Of a stretch of 64,000 bases of DNA, positions 31,029 to 40,717 are shown piece after piece. The stretch's first letter is position 1, and the number at the start of each line of letters is the position of its first letter. This stretch comes from Thalassocella blandensis (GTDB lineage Bacteria; Pseudomonadota; Gammaproteobacteria; Pseudomonadales; Cellvibrionaceae), in contig CABFPG010000013.1 in the NCBI GenBank assembly GCA_902141825.1, forward strand, positions 109,796 to 173,795, written 5' to 3'. The notes under the pieces are model-generated. The model searched no databases. It had not been told where the DNA came from and saw only the letters and a program-made list of their open reading frames with translations. Both the position numbers and the translations under genes were made by a program.

Positions 31029-34000
31029 TTATTGAAACCGTCGGCGAAGAACGGGTATTCCAGCCAGACATAACAACAGCAGGAATGGGAATCCGGTGCT
31101 GCCACCGCCGCCGCCCGAACTTCCACCAGAACCGCCACCCGATGAACTACCAGTGCTAGAAGACGAGCTACTTGAGCTGGATGACGAACTACTGGAACTT
31201 GAGGATGAACTGCTTTCCGTTACCTCGACCTCCAGCGTTACCAGTTCCGAGATTAAAACCGGCTCACCATCATCCACCGCTTGAACTGCCAGCGTATAAA
31301 TCCCAAGCTCTAGATTAAATGGATCGAATGTAAAACTCGCCTGATCATCCACTGCAACATTCAAGTCTTGAACTTGCCAGCGGAAGCTATGGTTATCCAG
31401 ACCATTTGGGTCATCCACCACTGCGATCACCGTAACGTCACCTCCATCACGTGCAATCGAGTTAACCGCCACTCCCGCCTGAGTCAGCTCGATGTTGACT
31501 GCCGGGGCAATGTTAGTATCTGTAATCGTCAAGGTGAACGTTTGTGATGTTGCGTCGATAGGTAGCGCATATTGCTCTCCCGCTTCACCGGCCAGGGCAG
31601 ATTGCAGCACCAACACCAGTACGTCATCATCTTCAACAATACCATCACTCTTCACAGGCACACGTAACTGCGGTACTGCATTGGCATCTGCAAGCGTTAA
31701 ACTTACCGCGTCCAACGCAAAAGCTTCGTCTCCTTCCGTAACAAAATCCGCGTTATTGACGCTGCTGTTTTGCGTATCCACGGCAAATTGAATGGTGATG
31801 GGATAGTGCGGTGATTCACCGAGTAACGACAAAGCAATAGTGGCCGTATTGGCTTCACCCGTTACGCCCTCCGGCTGAGCGAAACGCAGCTGAGGATACA
31901 ACGTAATACCTTGCACCATAGGTTCACTACGATTTCCCGCATCGTCAATCGCCACCCACTGTAACGCCAGGTTGCCACTGGGTAAGCGGATATTGTGTTC
32001 TGTATCCAGCGAGAGCACCTGACCATCAAGCGAAGCTTCGAACTCAAGTTCAGTATCCACCAGATCAAAAGCAACCAAATCGTTCATATCCACCGTGACG
32101 GGAGTCAGAAGACCTGTCGCGGACATCACAATGTCCTGTGGAATGTTGTGTAATTGAGGTACACCGTTGTCTTCAGCATTATCCAGGTCATCCATGTCCA
32201 CGACACCATCGTTGTCGACATCGTTCAACGATGGGTCGAGTGATAAACCTGATTCTGCCTGACATACTGCATCACACCCTTCAGCCCAACTATCGGGCAG
32301 TCCATCACCGTCCTGGTCAAGGTAAGCAGCTCCGTTTTCAGGGAAGGCATCCAGATGCAGCCCGGAAGCCTGCTGACATTCAGCGGTACATCCCGCATTC
32401 CACTGCTCCGGTCCACCGTCGCCATCTGTATCTTGGGAAGCGGCTGCCTGGTAGGGAAATGCATCCTGCTGATTATTAACGCCATCATTGTCCGAGTCAT
32501 TCGGCAATGCATCCAACACCAGGTCTGATGCGGACTGACAAGCAGAATCACAGTTTTCATTCCATTGCTCGGGATATCCATCATTATCCATATCCAGCGA
32601 CGCGGCCGGATCATTTGGAAAGGCGTCGTCCCCCTGCAAAAACCCATCGCCGTCCGTATCGCGCATGATGTTGCCATTGAAGATCAAGGCGGGCAATTCC
32701 TGCGAGGAACCGAAGTCCCAAATCGCATGACCACTTGCATCCAATATGTTCCATTGTCTGTATATATCTGGCACTTCACACAGCTCGTCCTGACTTGCCG
32801 TTGGGCATTTCATTTGTGCTAGTGACAGACCGACTGCGACAGTATCTTCGTCATCGTAAGCCATAGTGTCCGTCGCCCAATAAGCCGATTGAACCCTGAA
32901 AATACCATAGGGGCTACTAACAAAAGGTTTAACCACATAGTTTGTACTGATAGCACTGGCGGTGGTATATGCGCGCGATATCGTTACGTCATGCGTACCT
33001 GCCAGTAAACTTCCCACCGACAATCTTCCTCGTACATCCCCCAGGCTGAACACATCGTCCAGAGTACAGATGTAACAGTTACTCATTAAACCACCAGCGT
33101 TCGATTCTCCTGTTACCTGAACATCCGCAGCAACTTTTTTGAGCTCCAGATTTCCTCCACTCGCAATAAAGCCAGCTGCATAGCCATTTCCAGCTTCCAC
33201 GACACCCTGAACAAAAATATTTTCAAAGCGGGAGGATTCCGCCAGCGACGCAATAATTGCAGCGCTCTGCCCACCAGCCACGTGGGTTAAGCGGCCCATC
33301 ACACTCAGATTCCGAATGTCGGCAGCCTTGAGCCGACCAAACAGGCCAACATAGGTATGCGTTTCATTGTTCACCATCAGGTTTTTGATCGTGTGAAAGT
33401 TACCTTCCAGCACAGCAGTGAAATTTTCGGTAGCCCCTCCTTCTTCGTTGCCCAAAGGCATCCAACCTTTGCCTTCATTCCAATACATGTCTGTGCTGTC
33501 GATTTCGCCATTCCCACTGGTATCAAAATCCAGATCTGCCATTAATTCATAACCTGAGCACGCACGTTGGTAAAAGCCATCCATCACTCGCACGGGGCAG
33601 CCAGCCGTCTCCAACGGAGCATTTTCAGAACGCTTCACACCTCGTCCATCGAGCACATACCGCATACTGTTAAGTTGTGCCAGTGTGTGAATTTCTATTA
33701 ATCCATCTGAGTCTGCGTCAACATCGGTTTCGCCATCGTTGTTATCATCATCATCCAACTCGTCACTGACACCATCGTTGTCGACGTCCAGTAAAAAGTT
33801 GTCGAGAGTGAGTCCAGACGCTTGCTGACAAGACGCGTCACACGTTACAAGCCACTCATCCGGCAACCCATCCAGATCTTCATCAACAAACGCCGCGGCA
33901 TGCTCTGGCATTTGGTCCAACAGCAGACCGCTGAGCAGCTGACATTCGTCATCACACGATGAGGTCCAGGTATCTGGATAGCCATCGTTATCGCTATCTT

Positions 34001-37000
34001 GACTCGCAGCCCATGTATCCGGAAATGCATCATCACTATCCATGACGCCATCAGAGTCTGAATCGCGCAACGGTGTGTTTTGCAAAACTAAGGCCGGTAA
34101 CTGATTCGCTGAACCGAAATCCCACAGCGCGGTGTTGTGACTGTTCAACGCCTCATCCCATTCACTGAACAAGACGGAGGCTGCACACTGGCTATCGTTT
34201 GCCGCGGTAGGACACTGGAGTTCATCCAAGGTAACACCCACACCTCCCGGCGAACTATCTTGCAAGGAAGCATCAGTCGCCCAAAAGCTGTTACTCACAC
34301 CAGAATGACCATACCCAATCAATCCCCCCATTGAATAGGTGGAACTGGAGTCACTGATCACTCTGGCTGTGGCATAGCATGAATCAATATTACTTTGTTC
34401 CAGATAGCCCACAAGGCCTGCAAAATAAGAACTGGAAGCACGCACCGAACCAGTAGCAAAACAATTGGTCAGTGTGGCATTACCCAGATAGCCCACTAAC
34501 CCTCCGGCATAACCTTGCATCGAACTCACATGAGAATTGGCAAATACCGCGGAGATCTGGGTATACATTGCTCGCCCTACAAGACTTCCGACATTCGACC
34601 TGCCGCGAACATGCATGAGTGAGCCGGTAAGCCCCACATTGCGAATCACTGCACCACGCGTCATACCAAATAGACCGACATAGGCTTGCTGCGGATAATC
34701 AGTGACGAGGTTTTTGATGACGTAACCGTTGCCTTCAAACACGCTAATAAATGGCGTAGCGCTATCCCCAATACTCAACCAGCCCTGGCCATCATTCCAA
34801 TAGGCATCGCCGATATCAAATTTCTGGTTGTGGTTGGTATCAAAATCCAAATGCTGTATCAGCTCATAACCATGACACGCTCTTTGGCGATACCCTTGCA
34901 AAATTCGAACAGGGCAGCCACTTGTGAGTTTGTTCGCCGTGCTGGACACTTTCTTTCCTGATCCATCCGGGACAAAACGCATTGCATGCAAATCGTCAAT
35001 GCTTTGTATATCGATCAGACCATCTGAATCTGCATCTACATCCGCCACGCCGTCATTGTTATCATCGTTATCTTCGCTATCTGAAATGCCATCGTTGTCC
35101 GCGTCATTCAAAAACGAATCCAACTCCAGACCTGAAGCGTTTTGGCAAGCGATATCGCAGTTTTCATTCCACGCATCCGGTAACCCATCCAAATCCAGGT
35201 CCACACTGGCGGCACGTGTCTGCGGCATATCATCCAGAATTAATCCGCTGTTCTGCTGACATTGCGTGTTGCACAAGATATTCCAACGGTCAGGATTTCC
35301 ATCGAGATCGGAATCCAGATAAGCCTCATAGTGATTGGGAAAACCATCTTCTGCATCCGGCACACCATCCAAATCAGAATCGCGGTTTGCGCTGTCGGTA
35401 AAGCTGAATATCGGCAATTGCGTATCGGTACCAAAGTCCCATAGCGCTTCATTTTCACTATCAAGCGCCAAGTCCCAGTTTTCAAATAATACGCTTTCAG
35501 CGCATTGCTCATCATTCGCCGCAATCGGACACTTCAAGCTTGCAAGCGTGACACCTCCCGGATCATCCCTTGTTGTCTCTGAAATATTATTCGCCCAATA
35601 ACTTGCCAGAGTGACGTTCCCACTGGAAAAACCATAAAATCCTCCAACCTCTTCTGTACCCTCGAGCGTTACAGCAGAGTATGCATTTGTCAGTTTATTT
35701 GCATGCGCATAACCAAGAATGCCGCCTGCACGAGCTCCCGATGCTTCCACCCAGCCTGCGGTATAGACATTGGTTAACTCACTCTGCCTGGCAGATCCCG
35801 CAATACCGCCAGCGTTATCATTTGTAGCGGAAATCCTGCCAATAAAATACACATTGTGCATGGATGTCGTATTGGCGACTGCAGCAATACCGCCAACCGA
35901 GGAAGAGCCCGAGACAGAAACGAGTGGTCCTTCGATACCAAAATTCCGCACTTGTGCATCCACTAGAAAACCAAAAAGCCCGGCGTAATAATATTGGGCT
36001 CTCTGCACATACAAATTCGCCAGAGTATTTCCATTGCCCTCAAACACTGCGGTAAATGGTTGGCTCGATAAACTGGCAATCGGCTCCCAACCACTTCCTT
36101 CATTGTAAAATTCATCACCGGCATCGATCTGACCATTACCATTGGAATCGAAGTCCAGACTCGTCACTAACTCGTATCCATGACAGGAACGAATCATCAG
36201 GCTTTCCACCGTTACTAAAGGGCAACCCGAATTGTCAGACTCTGCATCTTCCGCCAGTTTTTGCGACGAACCATCCAGGGAATAACGCATAGCATTAAGC
36301 TCTGCCAGCGAAGATATCTCGATGAGTCCATCAGAATCTGCGTCAACATCTATAACACCATCACCATTGTCATCATCATCCAAAGCATCAACAATGCCAT
36401 CGTTATCCAGATCCGAAGGATAGGGGTCAAGACTTACACCTGAATTATTCTGGCAATTGATATCACACCCGGAGCGCCACTCATCTGCCAGTCCATCCAG
36501 ATCATTATCCACTGCAATCGCGGCATTCGTTGGAAACTGATCCAAGCGCAAACCACTTGCGATCTGGCAATCAGCATCACAGGCACTATTCCACCTGTCA
36601 GGATATCCATCGCCATCCTGGTCGACGGAGGCCGCCGCATTATTTGGAAAGGCATCTTCTGCATCAAAAACCAGATCCAAGTCGTTATTTCGATATACTT
36701 TGTTGTGTATATTCAAACCGGGCAATTGCGTTGACGAACCAAAGTCCCACACATTTTCAGCATTGGCATTCAGGGCTTCACCCCAAGTCACAAATAAGGG
36801 ATTATCCGCACAGGTTTCATTATCCGCTGTTGTAGGACATTGCAATTCACTGAAGAGAAAGGCCGTTTCTGATAGATCCGTTAATGTGCTTGTATCGTAA
36901 GCGTAATACGTATTGAGATAAGTGTTGGACGAACCGCTTCCCTGTATAGCACCGCTACTATTGCTTCCACTCAACTGCCCCACGGTGTAAATATTTCGGA

Positions 37001-40000
37001 ATTCGGAATTTCGGGAGCTCCCCGCTATACCGCCTGCATAGTTGGATGATACTGATCCGCTCGAGATGAGATTTTCAGCCTTACCGTCGAAGAAAGAACT
37101 GAAAAATCCACCCGCATATGAACCTGAGACAGCTACAGATGAGGCACTGTTACTTAACTTGGTCCCCACTGCATAACCGACAATACCACCAGCGTTTTCT
37201 CCGTCAACAGTACCGCTTGCCACCAGCTCGGAGATATTTGAAAAATAGGCATAGGCAGCAAGCAAACCTGAATAGTCTTGCGAGTGAATATGTGTCAGTT
37301 CGCCGTTGAATACTAAATGATAAACTTCCGCATTTTCTATTGCACCAAACAAGCCTTGGTCATTGGCGCTGGTGATTTTACGGAAATTCAGAATTTTAAA
37401 TCCGTTACCGTTGAACTCACCCCTGAAAGGATTATCCTGATCACCTATTCCGACCCAATGCTGTCCATCTTTGCCGAAAACATCATTCTCGTCACTCACC
37501 TGATTTTCATCTGAATCGAAATTAATATCCGCGACCAGTTCATATCCCCAGCATGTACGTCGATACACACCATTAAATACCTGCAGGGGACAGCCACTCG
37601 AGTTTAATGGCGCATCAGCACTGTCACGGTAGCCCGAGCCATCCAAGGAAAAGCGAATAGCATTGAGCTTATGTAGTGAATCGATCTCAATCAAACCATC
37701 TGAGTCCGCATCGACATCCACCACATTGTCGCCGTCATCGTCAGTATCCTCATCATCACTTACACCGTCATTGTCGACATCATTTGGATAGCTATCTAAA
37801 TTTAAACCGGAATTCTGCTGGCAGTTAATGTCGCAAGCGCTATTCCAACGCTCGGGCAGGCCATCGCCATCGGTGTCGACTATGGCCGCAAACGCGTGCG
37901 GAAAACCATCCAATAACATGCCACTGGATGCCTGACATTCGCCGTCACACATTGGGGACCACGCATCTGGTGCACCGTCTCCATCGGAATCGACACTGGC
38001 AGCTGCGTTTTGGGGGAAATCATCGTGACTATCAAGCGCCCCGTCTAAATCATTGTCCCGTATAACGCGGCCATTGAATTCGAGTGCAGGCAAATCTGTG
38101 GTAGCACCAAAATTCCAAAGCGCCTCACCTTCATCATTGGTTTCCAGATCCCAGTTTTCAAATAGCACATCCGTGCCACAGACATCACTATTGGCTTGTG
38201 TCGCACAGCGTATTTCACTCAACGTGGCGGGGACTGCGGTACTAGCAAACGTATTTTCTTGCAACAGATTTTCTGCCCAATAACTTTGCTCAACGTTTAA
38301 GAACGAACTCGTGGCCACAAGATCACCGACGTTAAGCATTGCCGAAATTCGAGCAGCAACAAGACTGTTACTCACTTGGCTGTATTGTTGTGTACCAAAC
38401 ACACCACCTACAGCACTGCCAAACGCATCAACATGTCCAACTACCACGGTATTTTTTAGCGTCGTAGAAGTACCACGACCTAAAAGGCCACCCACAACTC
38501 TATTCCCGCTTACTTTGCCTCCTACATGAGCTTGCGAAATATTCACTTCTTTTGCAGTGCCACTCAATCCGCCGACATAGGCGCCGCCCTGAATTGACAT
38601 GCCGCTGCCAGATATCACAATGTTTTTTAAGGACGAATTTTCAACACTGGAAAATAATCCAATGTAATTTTCATCGGGACGATAAATATATAAATTCTGT
38701 ATCGCAAAACCATTCCCATTAAAATCTCCGGTAAACGGTTCAGCGTAGGTGTCGATTTCCCCAATTGGGTCCCAGCCTTTACCCTCGTTCCAGTACACAT
38801 CATTCTCATCCATTCGACCGTTGCCACTGGAGTCAAAATCAATGTCGTTGACCAACTCATAGCCGTGGCACCTGGGCTGATATCGGCCATGGACAATTCC
38901 CATGGGACAACCGGTAGCATCCCCTAAACTGTTTTCATCTGTCTTAAATGAAAGACCCGCTAAATTGAATCGAATAGCATTCAACTCCTGCAATGTGGCG
39001 ATATCAATTAAACCATCCGAATCATGATCCACATCCTCTACACCATCTCCGTTATCATCCGTATCAAGAATATTATTCAAACCATCGTTATCGGAATCAT
39101 TTAGCATTGTGTCAAGCTGTAAACCCGATGCCGATTGACAAGCCGAATCGCAACTCGCATTCCATTCGTCAGCAAGACCGTCCAGATCCAAATCAAGAGA
39201 GGCTGCAGGATTATTGGGTAGCTGATCCAAATGCAGCCCACTGTTTAGTTGACAGACTTCATCACAATCATTGTTCCAGTAATCCGGATAGCCGTCATGG
39301 TCAGTATCCACAGAGGCCGCAGGATTCTCAGGAAAATCATCGAGAAAGTCCGGCATAAAATCCAAATCGTTGTCACGATGAATCCGATTGTTCATCACCA
39401 ATCCTGGCAGTTGTTCTTCTGTACCAAAATGCCAGATGGGCTGATCCTGTTCATCGAGTTCTTCGCCCCACTCCAGATAAAGCAGGCTGTTAGCACAGGT
39501 GTTGTTATCTGCCGCAGTAGGGCATCGCAATTGTTCGACTGAAAGTGTTGTTGAGCCCCCAGATGAACTGGAAGAGCTCGACGAGGAGCTTGATGAGCTG
39601 GATGATGTGCTGCTTTTAATTACTGAATAACTGTTTGGCGAACCGGCATTACCGGAATTACCCGAGAACGTTGATTTATTTGTAAGCGTTAAAATAAATG
39701 AAAGCTGACTGGCAGGAAATTGACCACCGACGCTCCCGACATTATATCGTTGAGCTGACTGCACGGAACCTACGACAAAGGCGTTAGAGATACGATCCTG
39801 CGTTCCCGATTCACCTCCAACAATTCCCCCTGCACTTCGTTCTGATTCTACTTCGCCAAGGAGATAGACCTGCTGAATTTCACTATTTTCCATCTTACCG
39901 GCAAACGCACCGACATAATCAAAGCCTTTGATGAAAGTTAAACCTCCAACCAGGCCCAGCTGATGAATTTTAGCCTCAAGAATGCTGCCAAATAAACCGG

Positions 40001-40391
40001 TGTAAGAGGTTGAGCGATGAATATAAAGGTTTCTAATCACATAGCCATTACCGTGAAATTCGGCAGCAAAAGGATCGTTGTATTTGCCAATCGGCTCCCA
40101 ACCCAAACCGTTATTCCAGTGCGCATCCAGGGCATTGATCAGCCCATCATTGTTGCTATCAAAATTTAAATCCGTGGTTAATTCAAAGCCGTGACAACCA
40201 TCCACCGGGCAGCCAGCACTTTCACCATATAAGCTGGTACCGTAAAGGTTATTTCGAATTTCATTCATGTCCTGCCAGTCGTTAATTTCAATCAAGCCAT
40301 CATCATCGAGATCAAAATCATCGCGTGCCTCAGCAGCGAATCCGGTCTGAACAAGCAATAGGAAGAATAGGGACGCAAGAATGCGATACAT
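31029..40391 (-). CDS. Giant secreted protein: six tandem GLUG / calcium-loop / cysteine modules, C-terminal GlyGly-CTERM-like anchor
   Basis: A 3120-residue protein starting at ATG 40391 with AAGGAG upstream (the frame opens at 40433). A signal peptide (MYRILASLFFLLLVQTGFA) is followed by six modules of roughly 430 residues, each opening with DSDGLIEI-like text. Every module has a cysteine-paired start (GCP...CHGYEL), an EF-like DxDxDG segment (LDFDSNGNG), GLUG-type repeats (YVGLFG, AGGIVG), a second cysteine pair (CPTAADNxxC), then thrombospondin-3-like calcium loops carrying WNxxCDxxCQxxSGLxLD, 13 copies in total. A poly-Ser run interrupts module 1. The C-terminal part has Calx-beta- and PKD-like segments, poly-Ser, a Gly-rich stretch, a hydrophobic helix and RRR, resembling GlyGly-CTERM proteins. 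Probably a surface adhesin or matrix protein; no enzymatic motif was seen. Confidence 0.85.
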   Translation of the reverse strand: MYRILASLFFLLLVQTGFAAEARDDFDLDDDGLIEINDWQDMNEIRNNLYGTSLYGESAGCPVDGCHGFELTTDLNFDSNNDGLINALDAHWNNGLGWEPIGKYNDPFAAEFHGNGYVIRNLYIHRSTSYTGLFGSILEAKIHQLGLVGGLTFIKGFDYVGAFAGKMENSEIQQVYLLGEVESERSAGGIVGGESGTQDRISNAFVVGSVQSAQRYNVGSVGGQFPASQLSFILTLTNKSTFSGNSGNAGSPNSYSVIKSSTSSSSSSSSSSSSSSSGGSTTLSVEQLRCPTAADNNTCANSLLYLEWGEELDEQDQPIWHFGTEEQLPGLVMNNRIHRDNDLDFMPDFLDDFPENPAASVDTDHDGYPDYWNNDCDEVCQLNSGLHLDQLPNNPAASLDLDLDGLADEWNASCDSACQSASGLQLDTMLNDSDNDGLNNILDTDDNGDGVEDVDHDSDGLIDIATLQELNAIRFNLAGLSFKTDENSLGDATGCPMGIVHGRYQPRCHGYELVNDIDFDSSGNGRMDENDVYWNEGKGWDPIGEIDTYAEPFTGDFNGNGFAIQNLYIYRPDENYIGLFSSVENSSLKNIVISGSGMSIQGGAYVGGLSGTAKEVNISQAHVGGKVSGNRVVGGLLGRGTSTTLKNTVVVGHVDAFGSAVGGVFGTQQYSQVSNSLVAARISAMLNVGDLVATSSFLNVEQSYWAENLLQENTFASTAVPATLSEIRCATQANSDVCGTDVLFENWDLETNDEGEALWNFGATTDLPALEFNGRVIRDNDLDGALDSHDDFPQNAAASVDSDGDGAPDAWSPMCDGECQASSGMLLDGFPHAFAAIVDTDGDGLPERWNSACDINCQQNSGLNLDSYPNDVDNDGVSDDEDTDDDGDNVVDVDADSDGLIEIDSLHKLNAIRFSLDGSGYRDSADAPLNSSGCPLQVFNGVYRRTCWGYELVADINFDSDENQVSDENDVFGKDGQHWVGIGDQDNPFRGEFNGNGFKILNFRKITSANDQGLFGAIENAEVYHLVFNGELTHIHSQDYSGLLAAYAYFSNISELVASGTVDGENAGGIVGYAVGTKLSNSASSVAVSGSYAGGFFSSFFDGKAENLISSGSVSSNYAGGIAGSSRNSEFRNIYTVGQLSGSNSSGAIQGSGSSNTYLNTYYAYDTSTLTDLSETAFLFSELQCPTTADNETCADNPLFVTWGEALNANAENVWDFGSSTQLPGLNIHNKVYRNNDLDLVFDAEDAFPNNAAASVDQDGDGYPDRWNSACDADCQIASGLRLDQFPTNAAIAVDNDLDGLADEWRSGCDINCQNNSGVSLDPYPSDLDNDGIVDALDDDDNGDGVIDVDADSDGLIEISSLAELNAMRYSLDGSSQKLAEDAESDNSGCPLVTVESLMIRSCHGYELVTSLDFDSNGNGQIDAGDEFYNEGSGWEPIASLSSQPFTAVFEGNGNTLANLYVQRAQYYYAGLFGFLVDAQVRNFGIEGPLVSVSGSSSVGGIAAVANTTSMHNVYFIGRISATNDNAGGIAGSARQSELTNVYTAGWVEASGARAGGILGYAHANKLTNAYSAVTLEGTEEVGGFYGFSSGNVTLASYWANNISETTRDDPGGVTLASLKCPIAANDEQCAESVLFENWDLALDSENEALWDFGTDTQLPIFSFTDSANRDSDLDGVPDAEDGFPNHYEAYLDSDLDGNPDRWNILCNTQCQQNSGLILDDMPQTRAASVDLDLDGLPDAWNENCDIACQNASGLELDSFLNDADNDGISDSEDNDDNNDGVADVDADSDGLIDIQSIDDLHAMRFVPDGSGKKVSSTANKLTSGCPVRILQGYRQRACHGYELIQHLDFDTNHNQKFDIGDAYWNDGQGWLSIGDSATPFISVFEGNGYVIKNLVTDYPQQAYVGLFGMTRGAVIRNVGLTGSLMHVRGRSNVGSLVGRAMYTQISAVFANSHVSSMQGYAGGLVGYLGNATLTNCFATGSVRASSSYFAGLVGYLEQSNIDSCYATARVISDSSSTYSMGGLIGYGHSGVSNSFWATDASLQDSSPGGVGVTLDELQCPTAANDSQCAASVLFSEWDEALNSHNTALWDFGSANQLPALVLQNTPLRDSDSDGVMDSDDAFPDTWAASQDSDNDGYPDTWTSSCDDECQLLSGLLLDQMPEHAAAFVDEDLDGLPDEWLVTCDASCQQASGLTLDNFLLDVDNDGVSDELDDDDNNDGETDVDADSDGLIEIHTLAQLNSMRYVLDGRGVKRSENAPLETAGCPVRVMDGFYQRACSGYELMADLDFDTSGNGEIDSTDMYWNEGKGWMPLGNEEGGATENFTAVLEGNFHTIKNLMVNNETHTYVGLFGRLKAADIRNLSVMGRLTHVAGGQSAAIIASLAESSRFENIFVQGVVEAGNGYAAGFIASGGNLELKKVAADVQVTGESNAGGLMSNCYICTLDDVFSLGDVRGRLSVGSLLAGTHDVTISRAYTTASAISTNYVVKPFVSSPYGIFRVQSAYWATDTMAYDDEDTVAVGLSLAQMKCPTASQDELCEVPDIYRQWNILDASGHAIWDFGSSQELPALIFNGNIMRDTDGDGFLQGDDAFPNDPAASLDMDNDGYPEQWNENCDSACQSASDLVLDALPNDSDNDGVNNQQDAFPYQAAASQDTDGDGGPEQWNAGCTAECQQASGLHLDAFPENGAAYLDQDGDGLPDSWAEGCDAVCQAESGLSLDPSLNDVDNDGVVDMDDLDNAEDNGVPQLHNIPQDIVMSATGLLTPVTVDMNDLVAFDLVDTELEFEASLDGQVLSLDTEHNIRLPSGNLALQWVAIDDAGNRSEPMVQGITLYPQLRFAQPEGVTGEANTATIALSLLGESPHYPITIQFAVDTQNSSVNNADFVTEGDEAFALDAVSLTLADANAVPQLRVPVKSDGIVEDDDVLVLVLQSALAGEAGEQYALPIDATSQTFTLTITDTNIAPAVNIELTQAGVAVNSIARDGGDVTVIAVVDDPNGLDNHSFRWQVQDLNVAVDDQASFTFDPFNLELGIYTLAVQAVDDGEPVLISELVTLEVEVTESSSSSSSSSSSSSSSSSSSSTGSSSGGGSGGSSGGGGGSTGFPFLLLLCLAGIPVLRRRFQ
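31155..31216 (-). repeat. Poly-serine linker coding tract near the C-terminus of the giant protein
   Basis: A run of about 20 mixed serine codons (AGC, AGT, TCG, TCA, TCC), interrupted in places, just before the Gly-rich GlyGly-CTERM-like end. Mixed codon use shows selection for serine rather than simple triplet expansion. Confidence 0.8.
39561..39615 (-). repeat. Poly-serine tract inside module 1 of the giant protein
   Basis: About 18 serine codons of mixed type sit between the GLUG section and the CPTAADNNTC segment of module 1. No other module has a serine run at this place. Confidence 0.8.
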
Positions 40392-40644
40392 GGAAGACTC
40401 CTTTGTAAAACTTTTCCTTCGAGAGCAGATCATAAATGCATGGATATCGTGATGTTTACAAACGTAGCGAACACCATTCAGGTAAAGTTAGTTCAAAAAT
40501 AGCAACTAACGAACGCTTCAAAAAGCATCATCTGCCATCAAGAGCGTCGTTATACTGTGTCAGAGTCTTAAACACCGCAGAATGACCTTCCCTCAAAAAT
40601 TAGTTCGTTTAATCGACATTTCATGAACGTTTATTCCCAGACAT

Positions 40645-40677
40645 AAAAAACCCCGGCCTGCTTAAGCATGGCCGGGG
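40645..40677 (-). terminator. Rho-independent terminator of the GH3 gene
   Basis: On the minus strand, CCCCGGCC and GGCCGGGG form an 8-bp stem followed directly by six T. It lies 41 bases beyond the GH3 stop and separates that gene from the giant gene on the same strand. The stretch 40434-40644 upstream of the giant gene contains its promoter region; no clear promoter pair was identified. Confidence 0.9.
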
Positions 40678-40717
40678 TGGTGTCTCAAAGGAGTCTATAT
40701 GAAGACTATCTGCGCCG

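Noticed and set aside
39561..39615. Possible frameshift or misassembly at the poly-Ser tract in module 1 of the giant protein
   Set aside because: The frame is continuous and the domain order resumes normally after the tract (CPTAADNNTC as in other modules). Codon mix is natural.
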